A stretch of DNA of 64,000 nucleotides. It comes from Siniperca chuatsi. Lineage: Eukaryota > Chordata > Actinopteri > Centrarchiformes > Sinipercidae. Positions 30,320 to 41,117 of the stretch are shown piece after piece. Each line of letters begins with the position of its first letter. Positions within the stretch are counted from its first letter, which is position 1. The notes under the pieces were generated by a model. It ran no database searches. It was not told where the DNA came from and was given only the letters and a program-made list of their open reading frames with translations. The position numbers and the translations under genes are program-made. Where the stretch lies: positions 6,923,945 through 6,987,944 of the forward strand of contig NC_058062.1 of the NCBI RefSeq assembly GCF_020085105.1, written 5' to 3'.

Positions 30320-33300
30320 ATGGATCTGTTCACATCTTCGGTTTTATTTTTCCTTCATGTAGTTACTGTGACCTGCAGCCCCGGGCCGCTGGTGGATGTT
30401 GTTGTCGATCGGTACGAAATACCGAAAGTTTGTCCTCGAGAAGTGCAAACAGAAGATTTCATCCGTTATCATTTTAACGGTACCTTCTATACAGACGGGA
30501 AAAAGTTTGACTCCAGGTGAAGTTACAGCGAAACACAGCATTTAATGTCATTCGTAGCTTAAACTATTTGTCTTTCTACAAAGTTTTTTTCTACGTACAC
30601 CTCACGTGCGAGAACTAGCATACAGCATGTAATAGTAGCTCTTACACAAATAACGTATCCAGCGGTAAAAATGGTGCAGAGTGCAGTAAGAATGGATTTA
30701 GGCTCACAGACTATAAACTGCAGCTGAGATGTCAACTGCAGACGTGTCAGCTGCTTTGACTGTCTTATCTGTGTGAGAATATAATTAGCTGGTATGTTTA
30801 TATAAAAGTCCATGAGTTATATTTTAGCAGTACTATCCAAAGTAGAGAAAAGGTTGAGTTTGTCTATGGCCAGACATTTGTTGGCATGCATCAAATAACC
30901 CTCTAGGTTTTCAAAATTAAATGACAGAAATGACTGCTGATGTGCATTAAGCATTGGATGCTGACTTTATTGCACCTTAACATTAACACATTGTAAATTC
31001 TCCTTTTCTTACCTTCTATTTAGACATTTCTACCTACTTTACTACCTTTGGTGGATTCCATCGATTAAACTCTCTCATCCACCTCTCCCTTACTGTCTAC
31101 AGTCATGACCGAGGCAAAGCCTTCATCAGCCAGGTCGGCCTGGGCAGACTCATCACAGGGATGGACCGCGGTCTTCAGGGCATGTGTGTCAATGAACGCA
31201 GGAAGATCACAATCCCCCCACACCTGGCCTACGGAAGCATCGGAACAGGTGCAGATAAACGTGGCACAGGAAACAGCACTTTGTCGGATACATTATCTGT
31301 GCTGGTTTGTGCCACTCTGTGTTGTTTTGATCTGACAGGTGGTGTAATTCCTCCTGACGCTGTGTTGGTGTATGATGTTCTCCTGCTGGACGTATGGAGC
31401 GCTGAGGACAAGGTCCAGATCCGCACACTCAGCAAACCTGCAAGCTGCAACCGCACCAGTGTGGCATCAGATTTTGTCCGTTACCACTATAACGGCACCC
31501 TGCTGTCCGGTGCAGCCTTTGACTCCAGGTGAGGCTGAGGTGTAGTGCAGTGCTTTAAGGTGAGAGGTTAGGTTTCAACATTAAGCTATCTCTTGTCCGT
31601 TTCTGTGATTTTCAAGAACTTTGAATTGTGTTTAATTTAGTTACTCGAGGAATGCAACCTATGACAGCTACTTGGGGCAGGGCGACCTCATCAAAGGCAT
31701 GGACGAGGGTCTTTTGGGCATGTGTGTTGGAGAGAGAAGGATCATCATCGTCCCACCCTTCCTGGCATATGGAGAGAAAGGCTCTGGTACTAACTAATAA
31801 TGTTCAAGATGACTGTAATATTTTCACATACCAAAATATAACCTGTGTTAGAAATGAATTTGGTTTTTAAAGTTTTGCATTTCAAACTTGCTCACCTACG
31901 ATTATTACTGTTTATATTAATTTATGTTTCAATGGCCTTTGATAGACTTGGATTTGACCTGTTCAGTGTCAGAGTGTCAGCGGTAATATAAGAGAGCGGC
32001 AGGTGATCCCTTTTTTTATCTGCTTAAAGTAATTTTTAGTAGCATTTTACATTTGGTGGGTGTTAATTGTGGACTCTTGAGGAGTTTGTGGCTGTTTTGT
32101 ACATTTAAGCAGAATAACTATAAATCAAATCAAATAACATTTCATTACTGCTGACCATTATCCAAAGAACACTAAACTATAAGCAACCATTGGTTTCAGT
32201 TCATTTTAGTATGACAGCAAACTTGAAAACTTGCCGGTACATTTACGTAATAAAGTGTGAAAGGAGCTTTAGATAGGTCATCTATTACAGTGAGCATTTT
32301 GTCTCATGTACTTTTATTGTCAAGTTACATTATTGTTGCACGATGCCACAGTTGAGAGCAGAGACTATTTTGAAAATGTTTCTCTGTAGTTGTGTTCAGG
32401 GCAGGCACATGTGTTGATTGACATTTCTCCACGCTTACTGCATTATTATGCAATAATGATGTATAGAAAAGTAATGTAAACACGGATTGCTAATGTCATA
32501 CACGACTCTCTGCAAGTCACTGCAAGTTGAAAGTTACACTAATGTGAACTAAAAAAGGTCAGCATGGAAAACAGGAAACTAATCTCAAAAGTTAGAGTAT
32601 GCTGGTATGAAACTGTGATATATAGACACTGCAAGTCTTGCTTTTTTTCCTAACAGGGACTCAGGTCCCTCCTCAGGCTACGCTGGTGTTCGAGGTGCTG
32701 ATGGTTGATGTGTTCAACCCTAAGGATGATCTGATTGTGGAGGTGAAGGAGGTGCCCGAAGGCTGCACCCGCAGGACGGTGACTGGAGATTACATCCGCT
32801 ACCACTACAACGGTACCTTCCAGGATGGCAAGGCCTTCGACTCGAGGTAAACCTGAGATTTCTCCATTCTCAGAAAGCAATAAATTATAAGCAAAATTAA
32901 CTCTGAGTTTAACGCTTCCTTTGACAGCTACCAGCGAAACAGCACCTATAACACTTACGTTGGCAAGGGATATGTGATCCGAGGGATGGACAAAGCCCTG
33001 CATGGGCTGTGCATAGGAGAGAAGAGAAGGATTACCATCCCTCCTCACATGGCGTATGGCGAAGAAGGAGTTGGTGAGTTTGGCACATGCATGTGGGAAG
33101 ATTCAAAAGACACCTGGAATGGACCAACATGTTAATTTATTTTTTTCTCCCGCTGCAGGAGACCTCATTCCTGGCTCTGCTGTACTGGTCTTTGACATTC
33201 ACGTCATTGATTTCCACAACCCCAAAGACCCAGTCCAGATTAAAGTTACCCACAAGTCTCAGGAATGCAACGTGACCAGTGAAGCTGACGATTTGATTCA

Positions 33301-34307
33301 CTATCGTTATAATTGTTCCTTGATGGACGGCACCCTGCTGTACTCCTCGTGAGCGCCCTCTGCTGTTCACTCTGCTACTCTGCATCCTCCTCCTCATGGT
33401 TCATGCATGTAATCATTGCTGGCTCCTTGTCTGACAGATTTCAGTGGGCTTGGAAATGCAGATATCATACCACTTACGTATCCATAACAACAGCCCGTAT
33501 GCCTGCATGGCTCGAGGTTTTAATACATAGAAAGGTTTTTTTTTTTAGCTTGGATTTTTTTAAATCCCCACTGTTAAAATGTGGTAACAGGTTATGTGTC
33601 CATTTTCAGGGACCATTACGACTCACCTTCCATCACGACTCTCGGAGCAAACATGGTGATCCCGGGTCTGGAGGAAGGTTTGAGTGGCATGTGTGTGGGC
33701 GAGAGGAGGGAGGTGGTCATTCCTCCACACTGGGGACATGGTGAAAATGGAGGTCAGTCATTGAAACTGCTCAGATCACACTCTGCACACACTTTCTTTC
33801 TACCCCACATCACGTTTTCTCTCTTGTATCTTGCTTTCTCCAGCTGGAGGAGTTCCCAGGAGTGCAGTGCTCCTCTTTGAGCTGGAGTTAGTGGAGCTGC
33901 AGAAGGGTGTGCCTGAAGGCTACATGTTTGTGTGGCTGGGAGACAGCCCCAATCCCCTCTTTCCTGCTATGGACCTCAATGGTGACAAAGAGGTTCCTCT
34001 AGAGGAGGTAAGCAGACAAACTAGGCCCATTCTAACTCTAAGTCATTTTCCCAGCTAAATATCTTTTAAGCAGTAAAAATGCTTTTAACAGTGCAACCCT
34101 ATCTCCTAATTTCTCCAGTTTTCTGCGTTCGTCATGCTCCAAGTTAAAGAGGGCAAAGGTCGTCTTCGGCCAGGGGTCAATGCTGACATCATCATTGAGG
34201 ACATGTTCAATAACCAGGACCGCAATAAAGATGGGAAGATTGTGGATAATGAACTGAAACTTAAGGTGGATGAGGCGTCTGAACAAGTGAAACGAGATGA
34301 GTTGTAA
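30320..34307 (+). CDS. fkbp10: FKBP10 (FKBP65), ER peptidyl-prolyl isomerase for procollagen
   Basis: ER foldase and chaperone with four FKBP-type isomerase domains and two EF-hands; in mammals it assists type I procollagen folding and telopeptide lysyl hydroxylation. Exons: 30320-30516, 31103-31248, 31339-31528, 31641-31786, 32657-32846, 32928-33073, 33159-33348, 33610-33752, 33844-34007, 34119-34307; phases agree throughout, giving 566 residues (human 582). The signal peptide is [20 protein letters not shown]. Each FKBP domain spans two exons and carries an N-glycosylation sequon at the same place (FNGT, YNGT, YNGT, YNCS). The repeated GMD(R/E/K) and PPHLAYG-like blocks mark domains 1-3; the fourth has [17 protein letters not shown]-hand 2 at about 538-549 ([12 protein letters not shown]) is canonical; EF-hand 1 at about 493-504 ([12 protein letters not shown]) lacks glycine at loop position 6. 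The C-terminal RDEL is an ER-retention signal. Teleosts may keep two copies, so an a/b suffix cannot be assigned. Confidence 0.95.
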
Positions 34308-34836
34308 AGGGGACACATACAGTATTTCAGTGGTGGTAAGGAACAGGCGAGCAGCACTGCCGTCTTAGCAACTGTCGTGCAACTATTTTGAAAATGTTTC
34401 AGAGACTGACATTGTTGAGCCTTTAGGCGGTCAGGCAGTTTGCTTTGCTAGATTCTCTAAAAATATATAAATGCCATCTCACACCTATTGCAGTAGAAGC
34501 AGTCAAACTACTCTAATGGAGCAACACTGACAGCACAAGAAAACATCTGTATGTGAGGGGTCAGTATGTTGTGCACAGTAAACAGGTGTTTGAAAATGTG
34601 GAAGGAAGAAAAATTGTCTGTAGTGAAACTGTATTCTCTTGAAAAAGGCGCATTTGACTCAAACATTGAACTTTAGAAAGCATTTGGGCTGGGCCCTTCT
34701 TCCAGATATAAAATAGTAAATTGATGGAAAACCACTGCTTGTACAGTATATTTGGGCTTCTTTGTACAATAACAGAAAATTATAGAAAATTATACATTTT
34801 AGAAAATTATATTACAAAGCGTGTTGTGGAACATGA

Positions 34837-34858
34837 AATAAAGTTGTTTTATAATAAA
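34837..34858 (+). terminator. fkbp10: fkbp10 poly(A) signals
   Basis: Two AATAAA hexamers, 34837-34842 and 34853-34858, lie about 530 bases after the fkbp10 stop and just before the minus-strand signal of nt5c3b. The two convergent transcripts therefore probably end within about 150 bases of each other. Confidence 0.6.
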
Positions 34859-35003
34859 CTGAAGACACCTACTTTATTCCTTCCACACTGTTCATGTACA
34901 GACATGTACCTGTAAATTACTTTGGTAAACTAATTCAGTGGTCTGAATTTTATTGAAAACATTTTTAATGAAACATGACTATCAGAAACAGATGAAACCA
35001 AAT

Positions 35004-35009
35004 TTTATT
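35004..35009 (-). terminator. nt5c3b: Candidate nt5c3b poly(A) signal
   Basis: TTTATT on plus reads AATAAA on minus. It would give nt5c3b a 3' UTR of about 970 bases and places its end next to that of convergent fkbp10. Confidence 0.45.
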
Positions 35010-35954
35010 TCAGACAAGTTGGAACATATGAAGAGGTAATGGGTTTGGACAAAATAAGAAAATTCATGACTGACTGTACACAAATGACAGACCATCATCA
35101 CAGTCATTTTTGGATATTGTGTTACCCCTCAATTATAAAGTTTTTTTTAAACTTTTGTTTGTTGCAGTGCAGAAATAAACTGTTGACTTTTCCAAAACCA
35201 CACAGCTAAAATGACTGTGAAGGTGAAATCATAAATACTAACAAATCTATTTAATTTTTCTTTTTAATACCCTAACACTTCTGAGGTAGCTGTTAGTTCT
35301 TACACATCATTTGACCTCTCAGTGACCTCTGCCATACTTTAAGAGCTACATGTTTGTAGTATCACTGAGGTGTTACATAAGGAAAACATATAGTTTCCTT
35401 AAAAAAAAAAACATGCTTGACAACATGGCCAGAAACCTGAAGACTTGACACTGAAATAAAAAGTTTAACATTTTTAAAAAACGTCAGGTTTCAGGATGAA
35501 ATTGGCTGGAAAGGAGGTTTATTGTAAGAGGCTGGAAATCAGTTTCAAACTGAATGCCGTGTCAAGTGCTGCCATTTATGTGGTGCGTTTTCCTTTCCCT
35601 TTATCATTACATCCTATATGAAGGCCAAAACTGTCTGACAACACAATTCTTACCCCAAACAAATAAATTTAAAAGACACCCACCCACACACACTTTACAT
35701 GCTGCACAGTAGGTAGACAGAGCAAATCTGGCTTCCATCACATACAGTATGGTCCAAAAGACATTTAACCATAAACATGAGAGGAAGACCAATGGACAAA
35801 GATATAAAAGGGTGATGTCGTGTGCCTGAGCTGCAGCTGTCAATTGGACTCGTGTTAGTTTCGTAAAATAATGACATTCGTAGTTGGTTATGAATAAGCC
35901 TTCAACTGTCTCCTGATGGCACTGGAGTGTCCAATACCAAATGGCCATTGGTAA

Positions 35955-35971
35955 AAAAAAAAAAAAAAAAA
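35955..35971. repeat. Poly-A tract in nt5c3b 3' UTR
   Basis: About 17 A on plus (U in the nt5c3b transcript), directly past the stop codon. Confidence 0.85.
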
Positions 35972-35979
35972 TTCTCAGT

Positions 35980-38399
35980 TCACTTATTGCCAGTGAGGTA
36001 GAGCAGTATAGCATTAGGGACTTCCAATGTCTCATCTTTTACCAACACAATGTCATATGAGTCCAAGTAAGACTGCTTCCTCTCCTCCACCTGAGAAAAA
36101 AAAAACAGATGAGAAGTATATTAAAATGTCAGAATATGACTATTTAACACGGTAAAAATTGGGAGCGTACTATTCTGTTAGAGGGTAGATGTGAATGTAT
36201 TCGAGTTCTGACATTCATCTCAGGGCAGCAGGTACTGAATATTGTTATCTAATCATTTTGATGAACATGCGAGTGTGTGCTTTTTATTGACCTTGTCATT
36301 GAGGAACCCAATCTTGAGGATGTTTTCCATGTCCTGCACCCCGTCAGCCATAGTCAGATCTCCCAGAGAGTCTCCCAGCAGTAGCACGTTAGGCCTCGTC
36401 CGCAGCTCCTGGAAATGGCCGGTGTTGAGCAGCGCACCTTCCCTTTTATTGTAGATGTGGATCAGCTCTCCCTTGAAAGCCCTCAACACTCCCTGTACCA
36501 GCAGATCAAGAGTCAAATACATTATTTCAATCCCTGGTGTGGGGATCTAATCGTAGTTCGTGGTGTGGCTACTCACAGACTCATCAAAGTCCATGTAGTT
36601 GGAGAAAACTTTGATGTTGGGGTGGAAGACACCGGCCTGGCGAATAACCTCTTCTAGGATGTCTCCTATTCCAGCAGAGAAGATTAGCAGAGGGATGCTG
36701 TGCTCATACAGGTGGTCAAAGAAGAGCTGGTAGCCCTCCCTGTTAAAACATCAGCTCATTATTAGAGTTAAAGTACCCATATTTTCAAATGTTTTCAACA
36801 TTTAAACTATCAAATTGATTTTTGGGTCTTCAGAAGGAGCAGGTTTTCTGACCTCAGCATGGCATCAGACTCCTGCACCACCATGGCCAGCAGGTCTTTC
36901 TGAATCTCCTGCTGTACCAGTAGTTCATGGGCTTTAGTCCACCTGTAAGATACAGGTGTGGTACAGTTTTATTAACACATTAAAGTACAGAATATAATTT
37001 TTAGTAAAAGCTGTATTAGATACTCACCACTCCACCATAAGGGGCAACTTTTCCTCTACTGATCGTGAAGAGTCGATCTCTATAGGGTAGTATGTGTTGA
37101 GCAGCTCCTTCAGCTGATGGAGACAGGACAAATTTCAGAAAACTGTAACTGGCTAGTAAACATCTAGAAAACAGCTACATTTCAGCCAGTTAGATTTAGA
37201 GACGATCAGTTTACAACTTTTTGTCAGATTATATCCCAGGTATTCAGAGGGAAATCATTAGGGTGCATTTCAGGGGATGTTGTGTTTCTGGCCACTGAAT
37301 GTGTGGACAATCACTTAAAAATTGTAATATTGTTAAGCAATATGTGGTCTTATTGAAAAAAATGCCACATTGTGGATACAAAAATGTACTGTGGAAAATG
37401 AAGATTTAACTTCAGGAAGACTATAACAAGGACCTTTCACAGTTCTGCATTACTGCTGAATAGATTCAATTCACAGATCATGGTTCAGTTTGCCTGTATG
37501 TTTTAATTCTCCCTATTGCCCACTAGAGGGCAGACAAACGAAATATGAGTGACAATGAATGCATAAATAAATGATTCACCAGATGAAATGATAAGTTAAA
37601 TACTGTTTATGTTTGAAGGTAGTCTAGTGCTTAAGATTTGAACATAAACATTTCTAAAACTTTGCAAAAACAAAGCATATACACATGTAGTTCACTCATA
37701 TGATTTAACAAGTTGAAAATGCATTATATTTATGAAGTCTCTGCTGTGGCTTACATGTGGGGGAAAATATATTGGAAGTTTACTTATTGGCATTAGTGCT
37801 ACCTTATCTCTGCAGTCACTGGAGATAAGTTTGCTGTCGTCGAGAATATCTGCAAATAAAATACACAAAATGACAGCCATGAAACAACCTTTAAATACAT
37901 GACAACCTCAAACCACAGCTTATTTATAAGTGGACTTACTGTGACAGGTAGGACACCTTTTGCCATTGTATGCAAATCTTGTTAGGGTCATGTCAAAATC
38001 TGAGATCACCTAGGCGAAAAACAGAAACTAATAAAAATACACTATTCATAAAGGGCAAATACTATAAATGGAGACACTGAAGCTTGTTCTAGATCTGGAT
38101 GTCGTATACCTGTACGGTGTTGGAGCCAGCCTTCACCATGGACTGCAGGATCTCCTGTACCTTCTGAGGGTCCCTCATACACACTGAGGGGTTGGACAAC
38201 TCTGAAATCTTAGCATTGAAAATGGGTGCAAGTGTCACGTTGGAGTTTTGCAAAACGCACTGTCTCTTAAGGCATCAAACAGGAGTCCAACTGCATGTAT
38301 AATTAACGTTAGCTTACCAGTCAGGTGCCATCACCAAGTTGATTAACTCTCTATTTAACGTTAGCTAACTTACCCCCTACCTGCACAAAATGACGCCAT
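35980..38399 (-). CDS. nt5c3b: 7-methylguanosine phosphate-specific 5'-nucleotidase (NT5C3B)
   Basis: Cytosolic HAD-superfamily pyrimidine 5'-nucleotidase; the mammalian enzyme dephosphorylates m7GMP from cap breakdown and also CMP. Exons in order: 38399-38381, 38201-38110, 38009-37940, 37849-37803, 37113-37028, 36942-36853, 36739-36577, 36492-36292, 36090-35980. Phases agree throughout, giving 292 residues (human isoforms about 292-300). Motif I is DFDMT with nucleophile Asp41 and acid/base Asp43; the motif II serine is in FSAGIGD (Ser156); the motif III acidic pair is GDSLGD (Asp230, Asp234). [17 protein letters not shown] and KIGFLNDKV are family signatures; DGVQ and the short N-terminus favour NT5C3B over NT5C3A. 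The 19-base first exon (MASFCA) is the least certain part; it was chosen because ATG, donor and phase all fit. The 3' end is tail-to-tail with fkbp10. Confidence 0.9.
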
Positions 38400-38700
38400 A
38401 GCCATAATAACAATATGTTTCTTGTATGGTAATTTACTGAGAAGGTATAACGTTAGCTAACAAAGAGAAATCCGTGTAGTTAACGATAACGTTAGCTAGA
38501 GTAGCTTAAATTTCTAGTTTCCGTCCCATTTTTTCACAATTGAGAATGACTTCCGGATGGGAGCCGAAACGTCTTGATTCTGAAAACAGTGTCCAGATGA
38601 CTACGACTGAAACCTTTTCTACGATAGAACACTCCTGGACGAATGAGGGACTACACCGTCTTAACGTTAGCTAACGTTAATCACAGTAGTACAGTGCTAA
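38290..38700. promoter_or_regulatory. nt5c3b: nt5c3b 5' region with clustered TAACGTTAGC motifs
   Basis: AACGTTAGC or its complement occurs about six times (near 38307, 38356, 38449, 38487, 38661 and 38671), partly as palindromic TTAACGTTAGCTAACGTTAA-like blocks, around the first exon of nt5c3b. TAACGTTAGC-type motifs are frequent in fish upstream DNA. Whether they bind a factor or are repeat remnants cannot be told here. Confidence 0.45.
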
Positions 38701-38720
38701 GCTATGGACGCTTAGCTAGC

Positions 38721-41117
38721 TACTATCCAAGTTCGTTGATGTGCGATTCTTTTTTTTTGGTGCTTGGCATTCCCCTAAAAACTTAATGAATCTGATTACC
38801 ATTTTCTTGAAATGGCTTGCCGATCCGTTATAGTTACTTTGACAGCAGGCTTCTCATCAGTTGTCACTCTCCGTTGATGTGAACCGTTAATGTTGCTGCG
38901 CTTGCGAAAGAATCATCTGTGTTAGCTAAAGTGGTTCCGCTGCCTTCGGGTACTGTGGACAGTGTCGGGATTTTTAGTCCCACTTTAATGACAAGACTAA
39001 GTGGTAGACAGTACATTTTTTTTAATGATTTCCCAGTAATTTAGATGTAACGTCTACATGGAAACGTCATTACAATGATGATAAAAGTGAAGATACTTGA
39101 TGTCTTGTATTCTCTGGCCTTTCTTTTCGTATGATGTTTTCACAAGTACGAGGCTATGAGAAACACGTAAAGGCAGCACTACTGCTTACACAACTTGAGG
39201 TTGGCCGTTGTGTACTCTTCCCCCCAAGGCAAAGGCACAGATAAAAGGTTCCTACCCTGCCTCTCCCCAAGGGTTTCTCTTGAGGGAACAAAAACAGGGA
39301 CACTTTACAAAAGTAGGGAAGGTACCAATAGAACTGTGGAATGAAGCAGTTAACAGTAATTTAACTTTTAGTAGATGCAGGTTACATCAAGACTTTGTGG
39401 TAGTAATTCATTTAACTAGTAATAATACACTCTGTGTGCAACCATCTGTCTTACAAAACAACTTTAATGCAAGTGATGACATTAGCATTTCTTACATCAA
39501 TAAGGACACAATGTCAGACTATCACATGCAAAGCAAATTACATAGCTTATTCCACTTAATATTTGCAGTGCAATTTATGTTGGTCATAAAGTGGAAATGA
39601 ATATCATTTCTGTGCTCTGTAACCTTTATGTTGTAAGAGGCACTGCATGGACAGTGGGAATTTCTGAATATCAGTCACAACACATTCACCTAACAACCCC
39701 TTTTGTTTTGTCTACAAGTCTGATTCCTTTTTATCTCATTTCTAAGTCTCTTTGGAGGGTGAAAAGAGACCACAGATCGACATAGTAGATCTCTAATATA
39801 CACCCAGCTGGAAGTGAAGTACGGTAACACAAGGTCTTACAAGACATTTAATGTTGGAAACAAATCCGCAAATAATGATAACATGTTTGTTTTTTTAAAG
39901 AAGATCAAAACTTACTGGCTTGAGCTGGCTAAAACAAAGCATTTCCAAAATACAATCACCTTGTCTGATATGAAACAAATTAAATAAGCAAAGTCAAAGT
40001 GCAGTGGCAACTTAAATCCCTATGCTTCTGTAAGACTTTACAATTAGATGTCAAAAAGTGCAGTTGTAGAGGAGCTCTGCTCTGCAAACACAAATCATAC
40101 ACACTCTTGCACTTACACATTTACACATTTTCTATGTATTTTTCTTGAATGAATGGGAATACACTGAGCAATAGACTGCCAAAGTGCAAAAGAAAGGAAT
40201 GATTGAGCCATTGCCAATGATTGGTGCTTAAGGTAGTGGCCAAACAGAATGTTTCAACGTTAAGATAACTCAAAGGAATGATTTCATTACATCTTATCAC
40301 ATCTTTTAGACATTACAGTTCTCTCATTTCACCTCTTCAGAAACCTGGAGAAAGATTACTAGTTTTCAAGTATTACATGAGCAACAAAAATGACTTACTT
40401 TGCATTCTCAATACAACTGTTGAAGGGAAACTGCAATCTAAGAGCAAACTAGCCTACAGGATTTTAAGACTAACAGCCTTTCTGAATTAATTCATATTTA
40501 GTTGTTGAGGCTGCACAGTAACAAGCAAAGCCATTCTAATAGAGCAATTATGATATAAGCTAGAGTTAGACCTTTGAACTGATGATACATGAAGAAGAGA
40601 TTGTCACAGTGTTACAATGAAATGAATGACTTCATTTAGCGAGCTGGATTGTGGGAATGCAGTTATTAGTAATGTCACATAGCCTTCCCAGTACAGGCAT
40701 ACAATAAAGGAATGTAAAATATCCATAGAAATGTTCACATATACAGCTTCATACTTTTTATGTACAAACAGATAAACAGCATCTATACAAACATACTTGA
40801 CAAAAGGATATTCAGTTGTTGGCTGCTTTATAACACTCTTATTCACATGTTTACATTCGCCATATCCCTCCTCACAGACCACCAGCTGGTCGGTGCACAC
40901 CCGCTCACACATTTCATGGCTTTCAACAAATTAGCCATTAATACAACACAGCATGAGAGCCGATGGCACAGAGTTCAGTTTAATAAAAGAGCAACACAAG
41001 ACCCGCTGCAGCATGTTATGTATGAGTGGGGGTCGATGAAGATGGCTGCAATGGAATGGTGGCTTGCAGTGTATCCTTGGACAGAGCCGTGTAGTTCTTG
41101 GATGGACACCGATTTGC
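38721..41117. other. nt5c3b-klhl11 interval, probably including the klhl11 3' UTR
   Basis: No gene is seen in 2.4 kb. The right part (from about 39850) is plausibly the klhl11 3' UTR, ending near an ATTAAA on minus (39847-39852). The longest open frame (39208-39600, plus, 130 codons) has no recognisable domain or splice context. KLHL10, which sits here in mammals, is absent. Confidence 0.55.

Noticed and set aside
39208-39600. 130-codon open frame on plus between nt5c3b and klhl11
   Set aside because: Low-complexity composition, no domain, no splice context. Probably chance in AT-rich or UTR DNA, and not a KLHL10 remnant.
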